From Phaseolus vulgaris (Eukaryota; Streptophyta; Magnoliopsida; Fabales; Fabaceae): a stretch of DNA of 64,000 bases. Shown here piece after piece: positions 47,606 through 60,442 of this stretch. Numbering within the stretch: the first letter of the stretch is position 1; every line of letters begins with the position of its first letter. Below the pieces are notes generated by a model. The model did no database searches, was not told where the DNA came from, and saw only the letters and a program-made list of their open reading frames with translations. A program made the position numbers and the translations under genes. Location of the stretch: assembly GCF_000499845.2 (NCBI RefSeq), contig NC_023750.2, forward strand, positions 5,143,478-5,207,477, read 5' to 3'.

Positions 47606-47615
47606 TATATAAAAC
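47606..47615 (+). promoter_or_regulatory. TATA box of SURNod19 gene 3
   Basis: TATATAAAAC, 79 bases before the first ATG. Confidence 0.7.
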
Positions 47616-47684
47616 TAGCAACTAATTTCATATACACATACATTTACCCGCTTTAAAATTTCACACATCTTTAGCTAAGATCAA

Positions 47685-49435
47685 ATGATCACCATCATGA
47701 GTCATTTATCTTTTTCTTATATGGTATGCTATTTTTATTGTTAATATTCTATTACTTTACCCTTTCTTTTCAATCTTATTTGATTCACATGTTTTCACAA
47801 CATTTGTTTAAATCATTTACAAGTTTATCAAATGAATGACCCTAAATACATCTATTCATGGCTAATGTTACTGGTGTCTGGTGTGTGTGCAGGTTAATAT
47901 GAGGACTATCTCTAAACTAACAATGATTTTTATATCAATAATGATATTGCTCTTTGGCACAACGCACTCGGTTGTTTTAGAGTCTGATGAGAATCATATA
48001 AAATCAGCTACTTTTTTGTCTGAACAATTTGAAGTGGGACCAGGAAAAGTTGCAGTGAAAACATTATTTGATATTGACTTTCCAAAGGGTCATATTGGCG
48101 TCAAGAGTTTTGACGTTGAAGTAGTTGATGAAGATGGTAATTCTGTACCTTTATATGAAACTTACCTTCATCATTGGTTTGCTGTAAAATATATTGAAAA
48201 TATTACCATGTCACAATACATTAAAAAATCTCACGACCTTCGTAATGGTATTGAGTATGAAAGAAATGATGGTGCTTGCCAAGGTTTTTTGCTTCCACAT
48301 TATTGGGGCTTGGGAGGAGAATCACGAGGAACATCCTCAAATCTTCCAGATCCTTTTGCAGTCGAATTAGGTAATCCTACAAAAATAAAGCATGGGTTTA
48401 AAGAAAAATGGTTATTTAGCATAATGGTTATTGATACACGTGGCGCATATGATAGAAAAGGTTGTTCAGAGTGTAGGTGTAAGCTTTTAAATCTCCCAAA
48501 GGACTTTTACAATGTCACAATGGACATTAATGGTAACTTATTGTCTAGAAATTATAAAGGAGGACTATTTTGTTGTCAAGATAACTTACAATGCAAATTA
48601 AGAAATGGTTTTCATGGCCCAACGAGAAAGCTTTCCCTAAGATACAAAATAAGGTGGGTTGATTGGGATGAACACCAAGTCCCTCTTAAGTTCTATATAC
48701 TTGATTCAGCTGATCGTGTAAGATCAAATGGTTCTACACCAATTCATGATTGCCAGGTACATTATTTATTCAATATATACCATACTTTACAAATGATAAG
48801 CTAAATTTTGAAACTGACTTATATTCCAAACAAAAATATTAGGCTATTAATTACTCTTTTCGTGGGTAAGTGAATAACATAAATTTCTCAATTTTGTTAT
48901 AGGTAGAATATACTATTCCAAGAATTCATGACAGTGACTCCCTCATGTTAAGAAAGCAAACATCCCAATGACAAAAGGTGGTTATCTTATATATGGCACT
49001 GCTCATATGCACACCGGTGTTGTGAATGCTACCTTATATGGACAGGTAATATTTGATATTTGTTGGTGTTCCTATATAGTCTATAACATGTAGATCAACT
49101 TATGCTAAATTTTGTGTGATTCATATATTCATTAGTAATAAATTTTGCTGATAAATTCTATACCTTTGTAAGAAATTGACTATTTTAATGCATCTTCTCT
49201 ATATTTATGGTTTTGCTTATCTTAGGATGGAAGGGTTTTATGCACTTCAAGTCCAAAATACGGAACAGGAAAAGAAGCAGGAAATGAAAATGGTTACCTA
49301 GTTGGAATGTCAGTTTGTTATCCAAAACCAGGTTCTATTCAGATTAAAGATGGTGAAATTCTAACAATAGAATCGAGATATGAAAACAAGTTTCGTACTG
49401 GGGCTATGGGGCATTTCTACATTTACTTGGCGTAA
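47685..49435 (+). pseudogene. SURNod19-domain protein, gene 3 (frameshifted third exon)
   Basis: Exons correspond to 47,685-47,723, 47,893-48,756, 48,903-49,045 and 49,226-49,435. The third exon is 143 instead of 144 bases because a run of four C (GACTCCCCTC in genes 1, 2 and 4) has three C here (about 48,938-48,942). The shifted frame meets TGA at 48,969-48,971, which would leave about 323 residues without the His-x-His motif and everything after it. All other exons and splice sites are intact, and the last exon is identical to those of genes 1 and 4. A single homopolymer change is a typical consensus error, so the gene may be functional. Confidence 0.85.
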
Positions 49436-50945
49436 CAAATACTAAACAAAGATTTGAACATTTGATGTGAAACTGTTTATTTATCTTTTTGTGATACCTT
49501 ACTTGAGTTTTGTGTAATTGTAATCCATAAAAACTTGTTCAGGATTATCACTATGAGTATTAATGTTGTTTTACTTTTAATGTACTACTTGGTTTACAAT
49601 GGTATTAATCTTGATATAATGTGTCTTGTTGATGTATTATTTGCTATATATAATTATTGTTACATAACAATACAATAAAAAAAATGTAATTTGCCTATTG
49701 ACTTATAACTTAAAATAAAGTTTGAGTCCAAAAATAATAAAGGATTTTTTTCTATTTTGTATTATTTTAAATCCTACTAGTATTAACATTAGTTTTCATA
49801 ATAACAATATTGTTATTGATTTATAAAATATAGACATTCAATTGGGATAAAATAAACATCCAAATGAGAAATTTAAAGAATCATTTATCTTATCTTTAAA
49901 CCTATAGGAATATTGCAACTAATTTCTTTTATTTCAAAGGTTACTTCAAGATAAAAAAAAATTGCAGAATTTTTACATAATAACATTATTCTAAGACAAA
50001 ACACTTGTTTTATTTGTCTCTCATGAATTAATTTAAGATGAGAGATTTAGACTAACCTTTAGGGGCTAGTTTTTCACAAAACCTGAGATGATCAATGCAT
50101 GACATACGAAGTTCAGAGGTCATGCTGTAAAAAAAATCTCCTTTATTCAAAGGAGTGGAGTGCGACTAGTCGAAGCAAAGAATGTTGGCACTCTTTGAAT
50201 CCTGTCGTGTGAAAATATTAAATGTCATGGAAAGTAAAAACTCCATCCCACTAGTTGTTGAACATAATCCTCAACTGAGAAGGGCATGAAAATGGGCAGA
50301 AAGACATAAGTATCAAATGAATGAAAGGCAAGAATAGAGAATATAGTCCTTTTCCTATTTCATATGATTTAAACTACAGAAGGAACAATATGTGTAAACA
50401 TTATTCAATGTATTTTTTTTTATAAGATGATGTTATACAAGTTATAGCTTTAAAAAACATGTATTGGATGTCAATTTTTCTTTGAAGAACCTTTTCTCTA
50501 GTAGTTAGATGATATTTTAATGCATAGTAATTGATCACTGTCGTTCCTCAACCAAATTAAAAACAGTTTTAGTGTAACATAGTGTTAGATTGTCTAACAC
50601 CAAAAAGATGATAATGTAAAAAGATTAATTTACCCCAAATCGTCTCCCAACGAATATAATTGTAAATCTAGTTAAACACAATTTGAAACTTATCTACAAG
50701 GATTGAAAATTGAAATAACATAAAGTAAAGGAGAATTGTGATTGTTGTGATGAAAAAATAAAGGCGAAGAATAAGAGAATAAAGAGCAGGTGAATGCCAA
50801 GTTCTTCAACAAGGAATCTTCATTAGTTTTATATATATAATAATAATTATTCATTCAATATCGAAAGAAGATTGAAAGGACCAAACACTTGTCAATCAAT
50901 TTAATAGAACTAATTAATAAAAAAACCAACCACTAATCATTCAAA

Positions 50946-51478
50946 GACCTTACTTGTCTCCATACATATACTTATATGATTTTCAGGCTTTTCCTCTGAA
51001 TAAAGCAAACAAGAGGTTGATTAGAATCAAGCAAAGTAATAAAAATCCAATGAAAGGAAAAATTTGAATCATCAACATGCATTTAGAAAATATTCCAATA
51101 ATAGAAATTAGAACTCAAAAGACCTTTATTGTCTCCATGCATCTACTTATATGATTTTTCAGGCTTTTTCCTCTTGAATAAGCAAACAAGAGGTTGGTTA
51201 GAATCAAACAAACTAGATAAAAATTCCAATGAAAGGAAAAATTTGAATCATCAACATGCATTTAGAAAATATTCCAATAATAGAAATTAGAACTCAAAAG
51301 ACCTTACTTGTCTCCATGCATCTACTTATATGATTTTCAGGCTTTTTCCTCTTGAATTAAGCAAACAAGAGGTTGGTCAGAATCAAACAAACTAGATAAA
51401 AATTCCAATGAAAGGAAAAATTTGAATCATCAACATGCATTTAGAAAATATTCCAATAATAGAAATTAGAACTCAAAA
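50946..51478 (+). repeat. 181-bp triplication, unit 3
   Basis: Copies start at about 50,946, 51,121 and 51,300, with the same sequence as in unit 1 apart from a few lost bases. Confidence 0.9.
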
Positions 51479-51552
51479 GAAAGACCAGACCGTATAACAC
51501 ATTCAGTCATAGATATTGAAGAACAAACCTTAATTACACAAAACCTCAAAAT

Positions 51553-53648
51553 TGTTAGAATTATAGGCCTAAAACAAGAGGGGAGGTGAATTGTATTTGA
51601 AAGATTTTCGCAAGTATTGAAGGTAGAATGAAAGGCTATGAAGAATTAATCAATGAAAAATTTGTCCAGCCAAATAGAAAACTGTTTTTAAGCTTGATGC
51701 AGAAAACAACCGGTTGTTTTACGAAACAATCGGTTGTTTTTATCAGCACTTATAAAAAAAAAAGTTAAAGCAGTTTAAAGAGTGTAAGGATAGAGAGATT
51801 CACACATAATGTTGATACTGGTTCACACTTCACCAAGAGTTGCATCCAGTCCCAAGAAACCACTGGGTATTCGACTATGTAATCAATAACATATAACAAA
51901 TACACACACACACCAAAGAAGTGATCTTGAACCCCTCAAGAACACTCACTTTGATGAGAATCAAATAAAGGAGGCTTTTATTATTGAGGAAGAGGTCATT
52001 CACCTACACATTTTGATGTTCTTCCTTCTAGTCTTCTCAAAATTAAAAGAAGACATAAAATAAAGAGAGGATCAAGGCTAAAGCCAAAGAAGTCTACAAG
52101 CTTTCAAGAATAGGCTCATTTAAAATATCTCTCTTTATAGTTTCTTTTGTATAAAATTGTAAATAATATAGAATAGTGTTTAGGAAGGTGCTTAGAGGAA
52201 AACCATAGATACCTCTTTTGTAAAGCATCTTTAGGCTTTAATTTAGAATTTTCTAGAAGGTAACTCTTCATAAGTCACTATAGGGTTAGCTTATAGACTT
52301 TGGGTAGCTTGTGGTACAAACTTTGTAAGCTTCATGACCAGCCCTTGCTCCTATAAAAGGAGGGCTTAGGCCCTTCATAATGCAGATTTGGAATTGTAGT
52401 ATCAAAACTCTCCCAAATTGGTGATTGAGTGTAGTGAGAACTTGTCTTCTACTCTTCCTAGTCTCATCTTGAGTGCCTTGGTTCTCTCAAGTGGCGGCAT
52501 TGCACACTTATCTTGGAGCATCACACTTCAAGGGGCGTGTTCATCAACCAAGAACTACAACCACATAAGTCCTCTTCTTCTCCATCTTCTCATCCATTTC
52601 CGTGCCTATTTGAATCCTAAACATGTCTTAGGTTCCTTTCTGCTTTCTATTCGGTGTTCTTGCTTATTTCATGTTTCAATCGGTTAATCTTCTTTCTCCT
52701 TGGATTGTTCGGTGCATTTCAGTTTTGAAGCATTTTAATCGGTTCATTTCATTTGTTATGCAATTTAATCGCTTCATTTGCATTTTACATCTTTTAATCG
52801 GTTCAATTGGCAAGAAATGGGTCTTCCATGTGAGTTTGGTGTTTGGTGCAAGTTTTGGTGAGTTCTTGAAACATAGAACATGATCCAATTCTATTAAAAG
52901 TGCCTAAGCTATCTCCAACTCAAGTTGATTCCATAGAATGTCAAAGAATCATCTCTATCTTGCTATTGGAATCATATCACACTTCCTTTGACTACAACAC
53001 AACACAAATCAGAACACCCTCTGACTCTGTGCAACAACAGATCTTTACAAAAATACAAATCAAAGAGAGAAATTAATAGAATACACCTGATGCAATCACA
53101 AATTGGATTGAAAGAATACAAAACAATCAATCTAGTCTTAGCAAAAAATCCAAAGCCTAAGCAATCTTGGAAAAACTGATTTTGAAAGTGTTAATTGAAT
53201 CTATAACAATAGGAGCGTATAACCACTTATTTAACTCCAATCAGTTGTTAAAAACATTTAATGCAAAAGTCAAATCAGTTTTAAAACAAACAAAATAGAT
53301 TGAATCAGTTAAACTGAATTCTATTAAAGATTTTCAAAAAATAGTGGGTTGATTTTCGAAACAACCGATTGAATTGGTTTGACAGCAAAGTCAACCAAAG
53401 TCAAACATTTTAAAAACCCCTCAAACAAGCTGAGAGAAAAACAACCGATTAAAACAAGAAATCAGCAACTTGTTTTTCTGCTTCTCTTTGAAAACTCATC
53501 TTTTCAAAAGGATTAAAATCAAATAACCTTGGATCAATTCTATGAGTGGATTACAAATTCAAACTACCCAAAACACATCTAGAAACCCATCATCAAAGTC
53601 TTCAAGCAATCCACATAGATTTGGAGGCATCAAAGTCAATGTTCAACA
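51553..53648 (+). mobile_element. Solo LTR, unit 3
   Basis: Starts TGTTAGAATTATAGG and ends TGTTCAACA, flanked by AAAAT on the left and AAAAT on the right, as in unit 1. 2,096 bp, with a number of single-base deletions. Confidence 0.87.
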
Positions 53649-56463
53649 AAAATGAATTATGAAATCACACGATAAAACCTAAAATATTTATCTGTCCACG
53701 CGGAGGCAAAAGAAAATAATTTCAAAAAAGAAAATAAAACTAAGTCTATAGTGTGTTATGGGGCGCTCGAGTCCCCCTTTGTTCTTCCTCTGAAGTCTAT
53801 ATTTAAAGGTTCTTATCTTTAAGAATTTGAATTGAGATTCTACCTCAAATATCTATTTCAATTCTCTTTATAAAATGTGTTTCCTTCTTGTTACAAATTT
53901 CTTTTAGATATTTTCTTCCAGTTTTGTTCCAAATTTTCAATCTCGCTTATCTTCCATATAATATGTTACCAATCTTGTCTTATATATGCAATTTGGATTT
54001 TTTTATTAACTATTCCCAACACAATCAAATTTGTTGCGAGAGATATTGCAAAAGATTGAAGGAGATTTGCTTTAAATCAAGTAAGAATTGTAGAGAATTA
54101 TCTTGTTGAAAATATGAAGAATATATTGTAGAAAATATGGAGAATATGCAAATGAAAAAATTTGCAGGAAATGCTAGGAATGCATAGTAGTAGACATCTA
54201 GAATCTTCAAGAAATCAAAGAATCAAGAAACGTGTGAATGAATTTCCTTATATCTCAACACATAAGAAGGTAATATAAATCAAAGAGTGAATTAAGAATG
54301 ACCAAATTTTCTACATAAGCTCTCATTCTCTCAAATGTTTTAGGTTTCTAGAAATGCATGAAGTATAATAGCATGTGTATTGTGTGAATGGAGCATAACC
54401 TAAGACTACCCTAATCCAAACCTGCAAAACAACTTGAGAATTTTCCAAATGGATATAACAATTATTTGTACCCTAAAGTTCAATAACTAAACAATATAAT
54501 CAATTAGGACATCAAAGTAAATAACAATTAATATATACTACAAAGAAGGGGAATCATAAACATAAAATTTTGACCACACTTTTATTCACATTTTATTAAT
54601 AAGTATTGACTCTCTAAAAAAACCCCTATGAAATTGTCATCTCTCACAATCAAGGTCACGGCAGGACGACGAAAATCATTATAAATGACAAAGGAGTCAC
54701 CATGGTAGATTATAAGGTAGATTAGTGAAAAGCCTTTAAAAAAAGAATGGCGATGCAATGCATAGTTCCACATGATTGGGTAAATATGTTATATATATTT
54801 ATACCCATGGTGAAATTCAAATACAAAAATAGAACATCTCTTACTTATGGTTTTCCTTCTTTCAATGTCTTTATTTTTTTTTTGTTTTTCTCCTATTCTC
54901 TTATAATTCTTTCTCGCTTTTATTTTGCAACCCTACCTTCTATTTTTCTTAATTACAAATATTTAGGTTAAAACTACTAACTCCCAAACTTCCATAATGG
55001 GTTGAGTCTAAACATTAAGAAGATGAGCCCCCAAAAACGAACCCGTACCATAAATAAAAATGTTGATCGCTTTTTGTGTGTGAAGTGAGATAAAAGTCGC
55101 ATGTGTGCAGAGTGAGTGGGTGAGGTTGTGGTTAATAATCAAGAGGGTGACACAAATAAAAAAAAGTGTGTGAGAGCTAAGGAAAAAGTGGTTACAGAAG
55201 AGAGAAAAGATTGACTAATAAATAAAAAAGGAGACATTTTATATTTTCTTTATTGAACTATAAGAAAACAAATATTGCAATTTTTTTATTATTTTATTTT
55301 CAATTACTATATATTATTAAGCTTTAAAAATATTTCCAATAAGAATAATTGAAATATATTCCATTTTTGAAATTTTGAAAACTAAATAATAAAGTGTTGT
55401 GATAACTTTCTCGCCATTCCTTTTGGAAAAGCTATTTGAGTAAGTAGGCTTCTTGTGAAGCTTTTAATGCTCTCTCAAGGAAAGAAACCTAAGGGAAAAT
55501 TTTCAATTTTAGTGACCTTTAAAGCATAAGAAAGTGTTTTAAGAAGTAATTCATATCTCATTAAGTTACATTAGTTTTTACAAGATATAAGTGAAGTTAT
55601 TTATAGAATGTGATATTTCCTTCCACTCTAGCCTATATGATGCAAGACTAAGCTTCATGTTGGATGACACTTTGGAGAACTTCATGACTGAATTTTTTGA
55701 ACTCCTTTAAAGGCCTCTTGCAAGTGATATGGGACTTCTGTTTGAGTTTCACTTTACTCGGTTTTGCCTCCTTGACCCAAATGAATGCCCAAAGTTGATA
55801 TAAACTAAAGTCCAAATCTACTATCTAAAAACTAAAAAAATTTAAACCTACACAAATATTTACAAGAGACTAAGAAGTAGAAAATTTAGCATTCTTCTTT
55901 CCCAACAACTAGGTTATATTATTATTTCTTGTTCTTTAAAGCTCTCTCCTATTCAATTTTCTTAGTTTTGGAGCTTTTAGCAAGATGACTTGTCATAATA
56001 TTTTTATTAAAAAATATAACTTTGTATTTTTAAATTCATCTCTTTTATTATTATTTTAATATTTCAAATTTTCATTTTTTTCAAGTTAATTATACTATAT
56101 TATTTGTAATATTCTTATCATTACCTTTATCTAACTGAAATTTTCATTTTCATCTATTAAAAATTATTTAAGTTAAAACATACAGTCATACAATGTATAA
56201 ATATTGGTAGTTAAGAAAAAAAGGCCACAAAGAAGAAATCATCATAAGTTTTTCCAAACAAATTGTTAATTAAGTTGTTTTTACACCTACAAATAGCTAT
56301 ATAAGCTTTGAATAGTTTTGTACATTTGTAAAACTAGGTCACCATATGTTATTTTGGTTTAAAGTAAATTGAAAAACACCTTTTACATCCAACAAATAGA
56401 GACAACCAATGTCGATTCAAAAATTTGGCTACGCCAGATACACCATTATTGAGCCATCTACCA

Positions 56464-56473
56464 TATATAAAAC
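56464..56473 (+). promoter_or_regulatory. TATA box of SURNod19 gene 4
   Basis: TATATAAAAC, 79 bases before the first ATG. Confidence 0.7.
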
Positions 56474-56542
56474 TAGCAACTAATTTCATATACACATACA
56501 TTTACCCGCTTTAAAATTTCACACATCTTTAGCTAAGATCAA

Positions 56543-58294
56543 ATGATCACCATCATGAGTCATTTATCTTTTTCTTATATGGTATGCTATTTTTATTGTT
56601 AATATTCTATTACTTTACCCTTTCTTTTCAATCTTATTTGATTCACATGTTTTCACAACATTTGTTTAAATCATTTACAAGTTTATCAAATGAATGACCC
56701 TAAATACATCTATTCATGGCTAATGTTACTGGTGTCTGGTGTGTGTGCAGGTTAATATGAGGACTATCTCTAAACTAACAATGATTTTTATATCAATAAT
56801 GATATTGCTCTTTGGCACAACGCACTCGGTTGTTTTAGAGTCTGATGAGAATCATATAAAATCAGCTACTTTTTTGTCTGAACAATTTGAAGTGGGACCA
56901 GGAAAAGTTGCAGTGAAAACATTATTTGATATTGACTTTCCAAAGGGTCATATTGGCGTCAAGAGTTTTGACGTTGAAGTAGTTGATGAAGATGGTAATT
57001 CTGTACCTTTATATGAAACTTACCTTCATCATTGGTTTGCTGTAAAATATATTGAAAATATTACCATGTCACAATACATTAAAAAATCTCACGACCTTCG
57101 TAATGGTATTGAGTATGAAAGAAATGATGGTGCTTGCCAAGGTTTTTTGCTTCCACATTATTGGGGCTTGGGAGGAGAATCACGAGGAACATCCTCAAAT
57201 CTTCCAGATCCTTTTGCAGTCGAATTAGGTAATCCTACAAAAATAAAGCATGGGTTTAAAGAAAAATGGTTATTTAGCATAATGGTTATTGATACACGTG
57301 GCGCATATGATAGAAAAGGTTGTTCAGAGTGTAGGTGTAAGCTTTTAAATCTCCCAAAGGACTTTTACAATGTCACAATGGACATTAATGGTAACTTATT
57401 GTCTAGAAATTATAAAGGAGGACTATTTTGTTGTCAAGATAACTTACAATGCAAATTAAGAAATGGTTTTCATGGCCCAACGAGAAAGCTTTCCCTAAGA
57501 TACAAAATAAGGTGGGTTGATTGGGATGAACACCAAGTCCCTCTTAAGTTCTATATACTTGATTCAGCTGATCGTGTAAGATCAAATGGTTCTACACCAA
57601 TTCATGATTGCCAGGTACATTATTTATTCAATATATACCATACTTTACAAATGATAAGCTAAATTTTGAAACTGACTTATATTCCAAACAAAAATATTAG
57701 GCTATTAATTACTCTTTTCGTGGGTAAGTGAATAACATAAATTTCTCAATTTTGTTATAGGTAGAATATACTATTCCAAGAATTCATGACAGTGACTCCC
57801 CTCATGTTAAGAAAGCAAACATCCCAATGACAAAAGGTGGTTATCTTATATATGGCACTGCTCATATGCACACCGGTGTTGTGAATGCTACCTTATATGG
57901 ACAGGTAATATTTGATATTTGTTGGTGTTCCTATATAGTCTATAACATGTAGATCAACTTATGCTAAATTTTGTGTGATTCATATATTCATTAGTAATAA
58001 ATTTTGCTGATAAATTCTATACCTTTGTAAGAAATTGACTATTTTAATGCATCTTCTCTATATTTATGGTTTTGCTTATCTTAGGATGGAAGGGTTTTAT
58101 GCACTTCAAGTCCAAAATACGGAACAGGAAAAGAAGCAGGAAATGAAAATGGTTACCTAGTTGGAATGTCAGTTTGTTATCCAAAACCAGGTTCTATTCA
58201 GATTAAAGATGGTGAAATTCTAACAATAGAATCGAGATATGAAAACAAGTTTCGTACTGGGGCTATGGGGCATTTCTACATTTACTTGGCGTAA
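56543..58294 (+). CDS. SURNod19-domain protein, gene 4 (intact)
   Basis: Exons 56,543-56,581, 56,751-57,614, 57,761-57,904 and 58,085-58,294, with the same GT-AG phase-0 introns as gene 1; 418 residues. By reading, the only protein differences from gene 1 are Ile29 (within the hydrophobic signal segment) and Val342 (just after the HMHTG motif). All cysteines, the His106-His107 pair, His336/His338 and Met410 are kept. The promoter region, TATA box and introns match gene 1 closely, so the two should be expressed alike. In the 3' UTR it shares GAAATTGTTTATT with gene 2, whereas genes 1 and 3 have GAAACTGTTTATT. Confidence 0.9.
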
Positions 58295-59827
58295 CAAATA
58301 CTAAACAAAGATTTGAACATTTGATGTGAAATTGTTTATTTATCTTTTTGTGATACCTTACTTGAGTTTTGTGTAATTGTAATCCATAAAAACTTGTTCA
58401 GGATTATCACTATGAGTATTAATGTTGTTTTACTTTTAATGTACTACTTGGTTTACAATGGTATTAATCTTGATATAATGTGTCTTGTTGATGTATTATT
58501 TGCTATATATAATTATTGTTACATAACAATACAATAAAAAAAATGTAATTTGCCTATTGACTTATAACTTAAAATAAAGTTTGAGTCCAAAAATAATAAA
58601 GGATTTTTTTTGTCTATTTTGTATTATTTTAAATCCTACTAGTATTAACATTAGTTTTCATAATAACAATATTGTTATTGATTTATAAAATATAGACATT
58701 CAATTGGGATAAAATAAACATCCAAATGAGAAATTTAAAGAATCATTTATCTTATCTTTAAACCTATAGGAATATTGCAACTAATTTCTTTTATTTCAAA
58801 GGTTACTTCAAGATAAAAAAAATTGCAGAATTTTTACATAATAACATTATTCTAAGACAAAACACTTGTTTTATTTGTCTCTCATGAATTAATTTAAGAT
58901 GAGAGATTTAGACTAACCTTTAGGGGCTAGTTTTTCACAAAACCTGAGATGATCAATGCATGACATACGAAGTTCAGAGGTCATGCTGTAAAAAAAATCT
59001 CCTTTATTCAAAGGAGTGGAGTGCGACTAGTCGAAGCAAAGAATGTTGGCACTCTTTGAATCCTGTCGTGTGAAAATATTAAATGTCATGGAAAGTAAAA
59101 ACTCCATCCCACTAGTTGTTGAACATAATCCTCAACTGAGAAGGGCATGAAAATGGGCAGAAAGACATAAGTATCAAATGAATGAAAGGCAAGGAATAGA
59201 GAATATAGTCCTTTTCCTATTTCATATGATTTTAAACTACAGAAGGAACAATATTGTGTAACATTATTCAATGTATTTTTTTTATAAGATTGATGTTATA
59301 CAAGTTATAGCTTTAAAAAACATTGTATTGGATGTCAATTTTTCTTTGAAGAACCCTTTTCTCTTAGTAGTTAGATGATATTTTTAATGCATAGTAATTG
59401 ATCACTGTCGTTCCTCAACCAAATTAAAACAGTTTTAGTGTAACATAGTGTTAGATTGTCTAACACCAAAAAGATGATAATGTAAAAAGGATTAATTTAC
59501 CCCAAATCGTCTCCCAACGAATATAATTGTAAATCTAGTTAAACACAATTTGAAACTTATCTACAAGGATTGAAAATTTGAAATAACAGTAAAGTAAAGG
59601 AGAATTTGTGATTGTTGTGATGAAAAAAATAAAAGGCGAAGAATAAGAGAATAAAGAGCAGGTTGAATGCCAAGTTCTTTCAACAAGGAATTCTTCATTA
59701 GTTTTATATATATATATATATATATATTATTCATTCAATATCGAAAGAAGATTGAAAGGACCAAACACTTGTCAATCAATTTAATAGAATCTAATTAATA
59801 AAAAAACCAACCACTAATTCATTCAAA

Positions 59828-60368
59828 GACCTTACTTGTCTCCATACATATACTTATATGATTTTTCAGGCTTTTTCCTCTTGAATTAAGCAAACAAGAG
59901 GTTGATTAGAATCAAGCAAAGTAGATAAAAATTCCAATGAAAGGAAAAATTTGAATCATCAACATGCATTTAGAAAATATTCCAATAATAGAAATTAGAA
60001 CTCAAAAGACCTTTATTTGTCTCCATGCATCTACTTATATGATTTTTCAGGCTTTTTCCTCTTGAATTAAGCAAACAAGAGGTTGGTTAGAATCAAACAA
60101 ACTAGATAAAAATTCCAATGAAAGGAAAAATTTGAATCATCAACATGCATTTAGAAAATATTCCAATAATAGAAATTAGAACTCAAAAGACCTTACTTGT
60201 CTCCATGCATCTACTTATATGATTTTTCAGGCTTTTTCCTCTTGAATTAAGCAAACAAGAGGTTGGTCAGAATCAAACAAACTAGATAAAAATTCCAATG
60301 AAAGGAAAAATTTGAATCATCAACATGCATTTAGAAAATATTCCAATAATAGAAATTAGAACTCAAAA
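59828..60368 (+). repeat. 181-bp triplication, unit 4
   Basis: Copies start at about 59,828, 60,008 and 60,189 and agree with unit 1 essentially base for base. Confidence 0.92.
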
Positions 60369-60442
60369 GAAAGACCAGACCGTATAACACATTCAGTCAT
60401 AGATATTGAAGAACAAACCTTAATTACACAAAACCTCAAAAT

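Larger units (their letters stand above)
46474..55318 (+). repeat. Tandem unit 3 of the SURNod19 array (8,845 bp)
   Basis: Same order as the other units. Near 46,755-46,960 it lacks several 3-5 base pieces present in units 1, 2 and 4 (for example AAGC, GAAC and AAAC). About 50,330-54,130 shows moderate numbers of single-base deletions. The rest matches the other units closely. Confidence 0.95.
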
